Assembly (NCBI GenBank): GCA_044232905.1
Contig: JBIIKZ010000007.1
Coordinates: 1-64,000, forward strand
Direction of reading: 5' to 3'
Origin: CANHVK01 sp044232905
GTDB taxonomy: Bacteria > Bacteroidota > Bacteroidia > Flavobacteriales_D > Crocinitomicaceae
DNA length: 64,000 nt
Below the pieces are notes generated by a model that did not search any database, was not told where the DNA came from, and was given only the letters and a program-made list of their open reading frames with translations. Both the position numbers and the translations under genes were made by a program. This document shows positions 26,204 to 34,798 of the stretch, one piece after another. The number at the start of each line of letters is the position of its first letter. Within the stretch, counting starts at the first letter, position 1.

Positions 26204-27616
26204 ATGCATGTAGAACAAATGTATACTGGCTGTTTGGCGCAAGGAGCATACTATATTATTTGCAATGGAGAAGTTGCGATAATTGATCCTTTAAGAGAAA
26301 TTCAATCTTATTTGGACAAAGCAAAAGCAGATAAAGGGCAGATTAAGTATATTTTTGAGACGCATTTTCACGCAGACTTTGTCAGTGGACACATAACACT
26401 TTCTGAACAAACTGGAGCAGAAATTATTTTTGGACCTACAGCTGTTACAAATTTCAAAGCTACGATTGCAGAAGATGGACAACTATTCCCATTGGGTGAT
26501 TGTTTCATTAAAGTGTTACATACACCAGGTCACACCATGGAAAGTTCTACCTATTTACTAATTGATGCAGAAGGCAAAGAACATGCGATTTTTTCTGGAG
26601 ACACTTTATTTTTAGGCGATGTAGGTCGCCCAGATTTAGCGCAAAAAGCCGCAAATATGACCCAAGAAGAATTGGCAGGTTTATTATTTGATAGTTTACG
26701 TACCAAAATAATGACGTTACCGGACGAAACTATTGTTTACCCAGGACATGGTGCTGGTTCTGCATGTGGGAAAAATATGTCGAAAGAAACTGTTGGTACT
26801 TTAGTTGAACAAAAAAATACAAATTATGCACTTCGTGAAGATATGTCGAAAGCAGAATTTATACTAGAAGTCACGGACGGCTTACTTCCTCCTCCATCCT
26901 ATTTCCCTTTAAATGTAATGCTGAATAAGCAGGGATATGAGAGTATTGACATCATTATCGAAAGAGGTACTTTAGCATTGACTCCAGAAAAATTTGAACG
27001 GATTGCTAATTCTACGGATGCACTGATTTTAGATGTACGAAAAGAAGAAGCCTTTATTAAAGCACATATTCCAAATGCTATTTTTATTGGGGTAGATGGG
27101 ACATTTGCTCCTTGGGTTGGTGCATTATTACAAGATGTAAAACAAGAAATTTTATTAGTTGTTCCAGAGGGGCGCGAAAAAGAAGTTGTTACACGATTGG
27201 CACGTGTTGGATTTGACCACACCGTTGGTTATTTAGCTGGAGGCATCGAAGCTTGGGAAAAAGCTGGCAAAGAAGTAGATTCTATTGAATCGATTTCTGC
27301 AGAAATTTTTAAAACAGAATTAAAAGAAGATTCACTCGTTTTCGATGTTCGTAAAATAAACGAATTTGAGAGTGAGCATTTACCGCAAGCACATCTAGCA
27401 TCTTTAGACTACCTCAATGAACATTTAGCAGAATTTCCAAAAGACAAGCCTTTTTTCATCTATTGTGGTGGTGGCTATCGTTCCGTAATAGCGTCTTCCA
27501 TTTTAAAAAGTAGAGGTTTTCATGGGATGATCAATGTGGAAGGCGGTTTTAATGCCATCAAAAATGTAGGTATTCCAACAACAAATTTTGTTTGTCCTTC
27601 TACTTTAAGAAATTAA
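26204..27616 (+). CDS. Metallo-beta-lactamase fold hydrolase with two rhodanese domains
   Basis: A 470-aa protein. Residues 1-210 are a glyoxalase II-like MBL domain with H54-F-H56-A-D58-x4-H63 and 'YPGHGAGSACG' with a further His; this is the persulfide dioxygenase (ETHE1-like) type. Two rhodanese domains follow. The first (about 250-355) has no catalytic Cys at the loop position (VPEGRE), and the second (about 365-460) has an active-type YCGGGYRS loop. The combination suggests sulfane-sulfur or persulfide detoxification. A strong promoter lies upstream, and a family-B repeat follows the stop. Confidence 0.9.
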   Translation: MHVEQMYTGCLAQGAYYIICNGEVAIIDPLREIQSYLDKAKADKGQIKYIFETHFHADFVSGHITLSEQTGAEIIFGPTAVTNFKATIAEDGQLFPLGDCFIKVLHTPGHTMESSTYLLIDAEGKEHAIFSGDTLFLGDVGRPDLAQKAANMTQEELAGLLFDSLRTKIMTLPDETIVYPGHGAGSACGKNMSKETVGTLVEQKNTNYALREDMSKAEFILEVTDGLLPPPSYFPLNVMLNKQGYESIDIIIERGTLALTPEKFERIANSTDALILDVRKEEAFIKAHIPNAIFIGVDGTFAPWVGALLQDVKQEILLVVPEGREKEVVTRLARVGFDHTVGYLAGGIEAWEKAGKEVDSIESISAEIFKTELKEDSLVFDVRKINEFESEHLPQAHLASLDYLNEHLAEFPKDKPFFIYCGGGYRSVIASSILKSRGFHGMINVEGGFNAIKNVGIPTTNFVCPSTLRN

Positions 27617-27619
27617 TAA

Positions 27620-27730
27620 AAATGCTTTTTCATTGTTCAACTTCGAAATTAAACTCCTCATTTACTAATGTAATCTCGATTATTATCGGGAGCGGATTTA
27701 ATTACTTGTTTGCCTCAAAAAATCTATTTT
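27620..27730 (+). repeat. Dispersed intergenic repeat, family B, copy 3
   Basis: Starts four nucleotides after the MBL stop. Shares TTGTTCAACTTCGAAATT, CTCATTTACTAATGTAAT and TGTTTGCCTCAAAAAATCTA with copies 1 and 2. It lacks their CCCTGCACTA...GCTTTCTC block and instead carries a small CTCGAT/ATCGGGAG inverted repeat. Confidence 0.8.
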
Positions 27731-27779
27731 TCTTCATTTCTTCTGAAATATATAATTAAGTCTTACGTTATTTTACATT

Positions 27780-29174
27780 GTGAAAAATCGCTTGTTTATC
27801 ATTGCTTGTTTATCATTACTACTACTTATGGTAGGATTATCCACTTCGTGCAAGAAATCGAGTGGACTTTCACTAGCAAATGTTACGTTTTCAGTTGACA
27901 CCTTATTATTTGATACCGTTTTCACGACTTTAGGTTCAACAACACAGCAGTTCAAAATATTTAACCCAGATTCTAAAACCATTATTATTCAAGAGGTAGA
28001 ATTAATGGGCGGAAAAAACTCTCCTTTTCGCGTTAATGTAGATGGTGTTTCTGCAACAAAATTTGAAAATTTAAGTATCGAAGGGAAGGATAGTTTATTT
28101 GCCTTTGTGGATGTGAAGTTAAACGTAAACAATCAAAATTTACCCATGGTCGTGGAAGATTCTATTCGATTTAGAACGAATGGAAAGGATTATTATTTAA
28201 ATTTAGTTGTATGGGGACAAGATGTTTACATTCATAACAACGAAGTCATTCAAGAAAGTCTTTGGAAAAGTGATAAACCACATTTAATCTATGGTACCGT
28301 AGCGGTTGACTCAGCAAAAACCTTATCGATTGAAGCAGGAAGCAAGATTCATCTCCACAAAAAAGGAATGTTGATGGTGTATAAAGGTGCTTTACATGTA
28401 AATGGTACGAAAGAGAAACCAGTAATTTTCCAAGGCGATCGTTTGGAAGAATTTTATAAAGAAGTTTCCGGCCAATATTATGGTATTTATTTCCATCAAG
28501 CACAAGTATCTTCAATTAATTATGCGGAAATACGAAATGGAACTGTTGGGGTTCATCTGTACAATCAAGATAAAGAAAATCAGCAAGCAACATTGACATT
28601 GACTAATTCAATTATCGAGAATAATGCTAATTATGGTGTGCTTTTATTTGCAAATCCAGTATTAAAAATGGAAAATTGTATCCTTTCAAAAAATGAAAAA
28701 TACGGTTTATTTGTATTACAAGGTGCAAGCTATTACATTAATCATTGTCATCTTTTAGATTATGGAAGGGATGAAAAATCTGCAGCTATCGTTCTCAAAA
28801 ACAATTATTATAATTCAAATGATAAAACAACCTATATTTCTGATATGGAGGGTACAATTAATAATTCTGTTATTTATGGATCAAAAGAACTTGAAATTTT
28901 AATGGATACAATCCAAAATTCAAATGCGAAAATCAATTTGAATTTTAATTCCTGTTTGATCAAATTGAAAAACGAAAATAGCAGTTCCATGTTTAAAAAT
29001 ATTATTTGGAATTTAAATCCGTATTTCAAAAATCCTGCAAAAAACGATTACCATTTTGAAGTAAATTCTCCCTTACAAGGGGGGGCTGATCCAAACCTAA
29101 TGAATGCCTCTGATATTGAAGGAAATCCAAGATCATTAACAACTCCGGATATTGGAGCGTATGAAATGAATTAA
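27780..29174 (+). CDS. Lipoprotein with right-handed parallel beta-helix
   Basis: A 464-aa lipoprotein with a GTG start and a lipobox ending LSTSC (lipidated Cys24). After a beta-sandwich N-terminal part (about 30-150), the sequence shows regular Asn/Gly/Ile ladders ('AEIRNGTVGVHLY', 'NSIIENNANYGVLLF', 'NCILSKNEKYGLFVL') typical of pectate-lyase-like beta-helices. It ends with 'NPRSLTTPDIGAYEMN', a common C-terminal signature of such Bacteroidota proteins. It may bind or cleave polysaccharide on the cell surface, but no catalytic site is evident. The nitroreductase follows after 27 nt. Confidence 0.8.
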   Translation: MKNRLFIIACLSLLLLMVGLSTSCKKSSGLSLANVTFSVDTLLFDTVFTTLGSTTQQFKIFNPDSKTIIIQEVELMGGKNSPFRVNVDGVSATKFENLSIEGKDSLFAFVDVKLNVNNQNLPMVVEDSIRFRTNGKDYYLNLVVWGQDVYIHNNEVIQESLWKSDKPHLIYGTVAVDSAKTLSIEAGSKIHLHKKGMLMVYKGALHVNGTKEKPVIFQGDRLEEFYKEVSGQYYGIYFHQAQVSSINYAEIRNGTVGVHLYNQDKENQQATLTLTNSIIENNANYGVLLFANPVLKMENCILSKNEKYGLFVLQGASYYINHCHLLDYGRDEKSAAIVLKNNYYNSNDKTTYISDMEGTINNSVIYGSKELEILMDTIQNSNAKINLNFNSCLIKLKNENSSSMFKNIIWNLNPYFKNPAKNDYHFEVNSPLQGGADPNLMNASDIEGNPRSLTTPDIGAYEMN

Positions 29175-29201
29175 TAGAATTAGTTCAAAACAACATATAC
29201 T

Positions 29202-29783
29202 ATGAAATATAACCTTTCTGAAATTACCGAATTAATAAAAAATCGTAGAACGATTTATCCCGAACAATTTAGTTCCCGTAAAGTACATCGTGAGCAAATT
29301 GAGGCTATGTTAAATAATGCCATTTGGGCACCAACACATGGCAACACACAACCTTGGAGATTCACCGTTTTTACAGAAGATTCTAGACAACAACTTGCAG
29401 ATTTTCAAGCGCAATTGTATTTAGATACAACTCCTAAAGAAAACCAAAAAGATAGCAAGGTTGCAAAATTACTAACGCGTCCATTACAAGCATCTGCGAT
29501 CATTGCAGTTTGGATGAAACGAGACGAAACAGAAAAAATTCGGGAAATTGAAGAAGTAGAAGCGGTTGCGTGTGCTATACATAACATACAATTGACAGCA
29601 GCAGCGTATGGTATTGGTGCGTATTGGTCGACATCAGCATTTATCTACACCCCAGCCATGAATGCTTTTTTAGAAATTGAAGAAAAAGATAAATGTTTAG
29701 GAATGATCTATTTGGGTTATCCAGAAATTGAATGGCCTAAAAGTCACCGTAAACCAATTGAATATTTGACAACTTGGAAATAA
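29202..29783 (+). CDS. Nitroreductase family protein
   Basis: A 193-aa FMN-dependent oxidoreductase. The N-terminal 'IKNRRTIYPEQFSSRKV' and 'APTHGNTQPWRFTVFT' motifs bind FMN, and 'YGIGAYWSTSAFIYTP' with 'LGMIYLGYP' complete the NfsB/YdjA-like fold. It probably reduces quinones or nitro compounds with NAD(P)H. The closest layout is the YdjA group by length. Its stop is followed directly by the ATG of the outer-membrane protein gene. Confidence 0.9.
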   Translation: MKYNLSEITELIKNRRTIYPEQFSSRKVHREQIEAMLNNAIWAPTHGNTQPWRFTVFTEDSRQQLADFQAQLYLDTTPKENQKDSKVAKLLTRPLQASAIIAVWMKRDETEKIREIEEVEAVACAIHNIQLTAAAYGIGAYWSTSAFIYTPAMNAFLEIEEKDKCLGMIYLGYPEIEWPKSHRKPIEYLTTWK

Positions 29784-30545
29784 ATGAAGTGCTTTTTACT
29801 GCTTTTATTGGTATTAACGTATAGTATTTGGAGTTATTCACAAGAAGCAACTTCTCGTGTAAAAGCTTATTTTGGGATACAATATAAACCCTTAATTGCA
29901 GGTGATTTTATTGGTTCATCGCGCTTATTAATCAAAAACGACACGTTACAAGGAGAATTTACCCAACAATTAGGCTCTTCGTTTGGGGGGGTAATTCGTG
30001 TGCAATTCAAGAAAAATATTGCTTTAGAAACAGGAATCAACCATGTTCAGCGCCATTACAATATCCAATTTTCTCAATTAGACTCCGCAATTACCACAAA
30101 TAAATCGTTAAAAATTGTAGCATTCGACATTCCTGTTAACGCCTTGTTTTTTGTGAAGTTAGCAGACAAAATTTACATGAATACATCTTTGGGTCCATCT
30201 TTCGTATTTAATCCTTCGAATGTCGCTACAAATCTCATTTACAATAAATACAACGTTTTTCGTGCAGAAGGGAGAATGCGTAGTGTATTTGCGGTAGAAC
30301 TGAACGCCAATATCGGTTTTGAATATCGTACACTAAGAAATGGTTTCTTTTACTTGGGAGCTTCTGGCCGTGTACCTTTCAAGCCAATTTTCGATGTTGC
30401 AGTAAGTAATGAAAATACGGTGAAACAACAAAAAATGGTCATCTATGGAAGTATGACAGGGACCTATATATCGTTTGATTTTCGTTATTTCTTCCCATAT
30501 AATAACAAAGCAAGTTTAAAGAGTGGGATGCCGATTGAACAGTGA
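29784..30545 (+). CDS. Outer-membrane beta-barrel protein
   Basis: A 253-aa protein with a signal peptide (cleavage after about WSYSQ, residue 20) followed by alternating beta-strand segments. It contains 'GGVIRVQFKKNIALETGINHVQRHYN', shown here only in part as the pattern typical of porin-like PorT/OMP_b-brl_2 proteins. The function is unknown. It starts directly after the nitroreductase stop (TAAATG), so translation is coupled. The 78-nt gap behind it contains short AATGTARCAATG direct repeats. Confidence 0.78.
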   Translation: MKCFLLLLLVLTYSIWSYSQEATSRVKAYFGIQYKPLIAGDFIGSSRLLIKNDTLQGEFTQQLGSSFGGVIRVQFKKNIALETGINHVQRHYNIQFSQLDSAITTNKSLKIVAFDIPVNALFFVKLADKIYMNTSLGPSFVFNPSNVATNLIYNKYNVFRAEGRMRSVFAVELNANIGFEYRTLRNGFFYLGASGRVPFKPIFDVAVSNENTVKQQKMVIYGSMTGTYISFDFRYFFPYNNKASLKSGMPIEQ

Positions 30546-30547
30546 TT

Positions 30548-30585
30548 TAATGTAGCAATGAAATTAATGTAACAATGTGTAAATT
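30548..30585. repeat. Short AATGTARCAATG direct repeats
   Basis: AATGTAGCAATG and AATGTAACAATG lie head to tail between convergent genes. A single TAATGTAACAATG also occurs upstream of hisS near 56592, so this is a small dispersed motif. Confidence 0.5.
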
Positions 30586-30623
30586 GAATTTGAAAATTAG
30601 CTGATTTGAAAATTTGAAATCAT

Positions 30624-31451
30624 TTAATGTGGACAATGGGCTTCGAGCATTACACGTGCTTCATCATTTCCCAAATAAGCAGCACGACGAAAATCGGCAC
30701 AACCCGCAAGTATATTATTCACTTTATGGTATGTAATTCCTCGTTGGACTAATGCTTCATCGTTGTTTTGTTCTAATTCGATTGCTTTAGAGAAATTTAG
30801 GATTGCATCTTCATAGTTTTCTTGCTGAAGCAATAATTTTCCGCGTTCTACATAATAATTCCCTTCTGTTGGCTTCAATAAAATGGCTTTTGTAAATGCT
30901 TTATTAGCCTTCTTGAATTGATGCATCGCTTTGAAATAAGTTCCATATAAAAATTGCACCTTAGATTTATCTTTTGTTATTTTTTGTAAGCGTTTAATAT
31001 CCAATAGGGCTTGATCGAATTTTTTCAGTCCTATTAAACTATAAATACGCGCTTCCATCGCCTCAAAGTTCTTGGGATTCAACAACAAGGTATTTGTGTA
31101 ATTCTCCACTGCTTTATCTGGCTGATTAAGCGCGTTATAACATTCACCTATTTGAAAAAAAGTACGTTCTAACACCTCATCTTTTTGGGAAACACGCAAC
31201 AAACTAGTATAATATAAATCTTTTATTGCTTCTGGATAATAACCTTCTTGCGCATATATGCAACCTCTTTTATAATAACACATACTGCATTTGGAATCAA
31301 GTTCTATAGCACGTGAATAATACTGTAATGACAACGATTCCTCTTGGATTTTCAAACAGCTATCACCCTTACTTACTAATTCAGAAAGGGATTGGGAAAA
31401 AATTAAATTTATTGAGAAAAGAAAAAATGCTAGAAAAGAAAAATGCTTCAT
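30624..31451 (-). CDS. Secreted TPR-repeat protein
   Basis: A 275-aa protein with a signal peptide (MKHFSFLAFFLFSINLIFSQS) and about six consecutive tetratricopeptide repeats, seen as 'YYSRAIELD', 'CYNALNQPDKAVENYTNTLLL', 'KAFTKAILLKPTEGNYYVERG' and 'DAILNFSKAIELEQNNDEAL'. TPRs serve as a protein-binding scaffold in the periplasm; no enzymatic domain is present. A TATCTTTG box (31476-31469) sits 17 nt upstream. It is divergent from the cupin gene. Confidence 0.85.
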   Translation of the reverse strand: MKHFSFLAFFLFSINLIFSQSLSELVSKGDSCLKIQEESLSLQYYSRAIELDSKCSMCYYKRGCIYAQEGYYPEAIKDLYYTSLLRVSQKDEVLERTFFQIGECYNALNQPDKAVENYTNTLLLNPKNFEAMEARIYSLIGLKKFDQALLDIKRLQKITKDKSKVQFLYGTYFKAMHQFKKANKAFTKAILLKPTEGNYYVERGKLLLQQENYEDAILNFSKAIELEQNNDEALVQRGITYHKVNNILAGCADFRRAAYLGNDEARVMLEAHCPH

Positions 31452-31468
31452 AATAACTAGTTTATATA

Positions 31469-31476
31469 CAAAGATA
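31469..31476 (-). promoter_or_regulatory. -7 box for the TPR gene
   Basis: The minus strand reads TATCTTTG ending 17 nt before the ATG at 31451. Confidence 0.55.
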
Positions 31477-31509
31477 TATTTTTCAAAGTGTTCATTTCGG
31501 TTGAATTCG

Positions 31510-31517
31510 TAATTTTG
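31510..31517 (+). promoter_or_regulatory. -7 box for the DUF985 cupin
   Basis: TAATTTTG ends 11 nt before the ATG at 31529, implying a very short leader. Confidence 0.5.
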
Positions 31518-31528
31518 TAAAAAAAGAA

Positions 31529-31999
31529 ATGACTAACATCTCAAACATCATCGATAAATTGCAATTGCAACCCCATCCTGAAGGAGGATTTTATAAAGAA
31601 ACCTATCGTTCAGAACAAACTTGTTTAGATGGATCTCGTAATCTTCAAACTGCAATCTATTTTTTATTGACTTCCGATAATGTTTCGCATTTCCACCGAA
31701 TTAAAAGTGATGAAATTTGGTACTTCCATGCAGGAAGTCCATTAGTAGTTCACACCTTGACTGAAAAAGGTCATATTAAACACCTGGTTGGAAATGATCT
31801 ATTAGCAGGCCAAACACCACAACTTCTTGTGCCACAAGATACCATATTTGGCTCTTCTGTGCTTGAGAAAGACAGTTATTCACTCGTTTCATGTTCCGTT
31901 GCACCAGGTTTTGATTTTGCAGATTTTGAATTATTTACGAAAGAAGATTTGATGAAAGATTATGCCGAATTTGAAGGGATTATTGATTTATTGACGTAG
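31529..31999 (+). CDS. Cupin domain protein, DUF985 family
   Basis: A 156-aa single-domain cupin. The N-terminal 'LQPHPEGGFYKETYRS' and 'SHFHRIKSDEIWYFHAGSPL' motifs are the DUF985 hallmark, with the His/Glu residues expected to hold a metal. 'QLLVPQDTIFGSSVL' and 'VAPGFDFADFEL' complete the family pattern. The substrate is not established for this group, although some members are annotated as sugar-related epimerase-like cupins. It stands alone with a short promoter-to-start distance. Confidence 0.88.
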   Translation: MTNISNIIDKLQLQPHPEGGFYKETYRSEQTCLDGSRNLQTAIYFLLTSDNVSHFHRIKSDEIWYFHAGSPLVVHTLTEKGHIKHLVGNDLLAGQTPQLLVPQDTIFGSSVLEKDSYSLVSCSVAPGFDFADFELFTKEDLMKDYAEFEGIIDLLT

Positions 32000-32007
32000 A
32001 AATTTTG

Positions 32008-32015
32008 TATATTTG
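32008..32015 (+). promoter_or_regulatory. -7 box for the small-ORF/zeta pair
   Basis: TATATTTG ends 18 nt before the ATG at 32034, so the small ORF and the downstream kinase-like gene would start one transcript. Confidence 0.55.
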
Positions 32016-32033
32016 AGTGTAAATTGATTCAAT

Positions 32034-32219
32034 ATGAAAATCACAATTAAACAAGGTACTTACGATGAAATTAACGTTATTAACGTAAAAGAATTTCAAG
32101 AAAAGGCAAAGTTTGTCTTACAAAATATTGTTAATCCTCAGATAGAAATTGCGAAACATAATTCTATTCAATTAACTAATGTTCAAAAAGCACATTCAAA
32201 TTGCAACATCCAAATTTAA
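32034..32219 (+). CDS. Small protein upstream of zeta-like toxin, candidate antitoxin
   Basis: A 61-aa acidic/basic mixed protein (MKITIKQGTYDEINVINVKEF...) with no signal peptide and no recognised domain. Its coding potential is supported by a -7 box 18 nt upstream and by a 19-nt overlap with the zeta-like gene, an arrangement typical of toxin-antitoxin modules in which the antitoxin is first. It does not resemble the classical epsilon antitoxin in what I can see. The antitoxin role is an inference from position only. Confidence 0.6.
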   Translation: MKITIKQGTYDEINVINVKEFQEKAKFVLQNIVNPQIEIAKHNSIQLTNVQKAHSNCNIQI

Positions 32220-32827
32220 TTATCATTGCAGGTTGTAACGGTGCTGGAAAATCTACCTATTCATCTACCTTAGTAGATGATTTGGTACCTTTTGATTACG
32301 ATAAAAGATTTTTAGAGGTTTATGAATCCTTAAGAGATTCAGAGTTTCGAGAACAATTTGCTATTAATCAAGTTACTGAAGAGTTAACCAATAATATTCA
32401 AAAATCATTTTTAGAAAAAAAATCATTTTGTTTTGAAACTAATTTTCATGTTTATCCTTCAAATTGGATAAATGAAGCAAAGAAAAATGGATTTATAATA
32501 CAATTATATTTCTTTTGTCTTGAAAGTCTAGATATAGCAAAAGATCGAGTTAAAACACGAACTTTAAATAAAGGTCATTTTGTAAATGATAGTACAATAG
32601 ACTTTAAGTGGAAAGAAGGATATAAAAATTTCAATGTACATTTTTCAGATTTTGACAAAATAATTGTAATCGATAATTCTACTATTAATCTTCCAACTGT
32701 TTTATTTCAAATGACAAAAAAAACTTCAGATTCCTATGAAATATTAGTGCCCTCCCAACAATTTCCAGAATTTATAAAAAATCGATTACCTTCCATTTTT
32801 GAATTACTACAAACAAATGACAAATAA
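32201..32827 (+). CDS. Zeta toxin-like P-loop kinase
   Basis: A 208-aa protein with Walker A GCNGAGKST (11-19), a following acidic 'FDYDKRFLEVY' segment, the zeta-type 'FCFETNFH' strand and an Arg-rich 'AKDRVKTRTLNKGH' region. Zeta toxins phosphorylate UDP-N-acetylglucosamine or related precursors and so block wall synthesis; here that is a family-based expectation. It overlaps the small ORF at its start by 19 nt and the ribD start at its end by 11 nt, which ties a toxin-like gene to riboflavin synthesis in one transcript. Confidence 0.82.
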   Translation: MQHPNLIIIAGCNGAGKSTYSSTLVDDLVPFDYDKRFLEVYESLRDSEFREQFAINQVTEELTNNIQKSFLEKKSFCFETNFHVYPSNWINEAKKNGFIIQLYFFCLESLDIAKDRVKTRTLNKGHFVNDSTIDFKWKEGYKNFNVHFSDFDKIIVIDNSTINLPTVLFQMTKKTSDSYEILVPSQQFPEFIKNRLPSIFELLQTNDK

Positions 32828-33866
32828 TTTAGATTCTGATACTCGTTTCATGCAACGCTGCATAGACCTTGCTCAACTTGGTAGCGGCTATGTTGCTCCA
32901 AATCCAATGGTTGGTGCTGTGATTGTTCTAAACGACGAAATTATAGGAGAAGGGTATCATCAAAAATACGGTGAAGCGCATGCAGAAGTAAATGCTATTA
33001 AGTCTGTTCAGGATAAAGATTTATTAGCTGAAGCTACAATCTATGTAAGTTTAGAGCCCTGTGCACACCATGGTAAAACACCTCCTTGTGCTGACTTATT
33101 GGTTTCCCATAAATTTAAACGCGTTGTGATCGGTTGTGTAGACTCGAATGAATTGGTTGCAGGAAAAGGAATCGAACGTTTACAAGAAGCAGAAATTGAA
33201 GTGACAGTTGGTGTATTAGAAAAAGAATGTAAAGCACTTAATAAACGTTTTTTCACTTACTTAAATAAACAACGCCCATACATCGTTTTGAAATGGGCAC
33301 AAACCAAAGATGGTTATATTGACCGTCCACGTGAAGAAGAAATTACGGAACGAAAAATAAATTGGATAAGTGCTCCTGAAACACAATCGTTAGTGCACCA
33401 TTGGCGCAGTCAAGAACCAGCGATTTTGGTTGGATGGAAAACTGTAGAGCACGACAACCCAAGTTTGACTGTTCGTGAAGTAAGTGGTAAAAATCCTTTG
33501 CGAGTAATTATTGATAGTCAATTGAATATGCCGGAAGATTCAACCGTATACACGGACGGTGATCGTACTGTTATCATTAATAAAATCAAGACGGAAACGA
33601 TTGGTAACGTGGAATTAATCAAACTCAATCAAATCAACACAAAGAACATATTGGATGTTTTATATAACCTCGAAATTAGTTCAGTATTTGTAGAGGGAGG
33701 AAGTAGTACAATTCAACATTTTTTAGTGGATGGATATTGGGATGAAGCACGCGTAATCGTTGGTAAGCAAACCTTTGGTGATGGAATTAAAGGTCCACGG
33801 ATTTCTGGAACTCCCAATAAAACCTACACATTTGCAGGAGATACGGTACATCATTATTTCAAATAA
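32817..33866 (+). CDS. ribD: Riboflavin biosynthesis protein RibD
   Basis: A bifunctional 349-aa enzyme for the second and third steps of riboflavin synthesis. The N-terminal deaminase domain has the zinc motifs HAEVNAI and PCAHHGKTPPCADLL, and the C-terminal reductase domain carries 'YIVLKWAQTKDGYID' and 'VFVEGGSSTIQHFL'. I use the Met at 32817 (MTNNLDSDTRF); the open frame begins at 32799, but the extra six residues lie inside the zeta-like gene. The 11-nt overlap with that gene suggests coupled translation. Confidence 0.93.
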   Translation: MTNNLDSDTRFMQRCIDLAQLGSGYVAPNPMVGAVIVLNDEIIGEGYHQKYGEAHAEVNAIKSVQDKDLLAEATIYVSLEPCAHHGKTPPCADLLVSHKFKRVVIGCVDSNELVAGKGIERLQEAEIEVTVGVLEKECKALNKRFFTYLNKQRPYIVLKWAQTKDGYIDRPREEEITERKINWISAPETQSLVHHWRSQEPAILVGWKTVEHDNPSLTVREVSGKNPLRVIIDSQLNMPEDSTVYTDGDRTVIINKIKTETIGNVELIKLNQINTKNILDVLYNLEISSVFVEGGSSTIQHFLVDGYWDEARVIVGKQTFGDGIKGPRISGTPNKTYTFAGDTVHHYFK

Positions 33867-33902
33867 CTCATAATTCATAACCCATAAGTCATAATTCCGT
33901 TC

Positions 33903-34778
33903 ATGTTCCCCATCCTCATCTCCGTTCTAGCAACCACTTGGATTTTCATCCTCTTCAAACTTTTTCCGAAGTATGGAGTGAATACCTTTCAAGCGATTGT
34001 TATTAATTATCTCACCGCATGTATTTGTGGTAGCTTGTTGTATGGAAACACACTTACCAAAGCCGCATTTGAACATACTTCTTGGATTCCATTTGTGTTT
34101 TTGTGTGGGATATTATTTATCAGTCTTTTCTATCTAATGGGTCTCAGTTCACAGCGTATCGGTGTATCCATCACTTCCGTTGCAGTAAAAATGAGTATGG
34201 CGATTTCCATGGGATTGATGATTTTACTTTACAATGAATCTATTACATTATTAAAAATTGTTGGGATTAGTTTCGCTTGTTTCGGTGTTGTATTTATGAG
34301 TATAGAGAAAAAAGTAGAAAATCAAAGTTCCAAGAAATCTCAAAATGTATTAGTACTCCTGCTAATTTTTATTGGATGTGGGGCACTAGATTTTATTTTA
34401 AACTACGTACAATCCTTTCATTTAGAACATTTAAGTCCACCCCTATTTAGTGCGTTTGGTTTAGGCATGGCTGGCATTTTTGGCGGAATAATTCTATTAA
34501 TCAATATTTTACGCAAAAAAGAAACATTCGATAAAAAAAATATTGTTGCTGGTGTATTGTTGGGAATTCCCAATTATTTCTCCATTTATTACCTCATTAA
34601 ATCGTATTCATCAACACCTTGGTCTGACTCGACCGTATTAGCAGTATTAAATGTCACAACGGTGATTACTTCCACGCTGGCTGGTTTAGTGCTTTTTAAA
34701 GAAAAACTAAACCTTCAAAAAAGTATTGGATTAATCTTATCCTTACTAGCTATCGCCTACTTTTATTTTGCAAAGTAA
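33903..34778 (+). CDS. EamA/DMT family membrane transporter
   Basis: A 291-aa protein with ten predicted hydrophobic helices in two halves, the EamA pattern. 'GLSSQRIGVSITSVAVKMSM' and the C-terminal 'TVITSTLAGLVLFKEKLNLQKSIGLILSLLAIAYFYF' (abbreviated to the VLFKEKL turn) are typical of drug/metabolite exporters. The substrate is unknown. The 36-nt gap from ribD contains CATAATTCATAA-type direct repeats. mtaB follows after 20 nt. Confidence 0.88.
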   Translation: MFPILISVLATTWIFILFKLFPKYGVNTFQAIVINYLTACICGSLLYGNTLTKAAFEHTSWIPFVFLCGILFISLFYLMGLSSQRIGVSITSVAVKMSMAISMGLMILLYNESITLLKIVGISFACFGVVFMSIEKKVENQSSKKSQNVLVLLLIFIGCGALDFILNYVQSFHLEHLSPPLFSAFGLGMAGIFGGIILLINILRKKETFDKKNIVAGVLLGIPNYFSIYYLIKSYSSTPWSDSTVLAVLNVTTVITSTLAGLVLFKEKLNLQKSIGLILSLLAIAYFYFAK

Positions 34779-34783
34779 TTCCT

Positions 34784-34791
34784 TATTTTTG
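34784..34791 (+). promoter_or_regulatory. -7 box close to mtaB start
   Basis: TATTTTTG ends 7 nt before the ATG at 34799, again pointing to a leaderless or nearly leaderless transcript. Confidence 0.45.
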
Positions 34792-34798
34792 TGGCATT

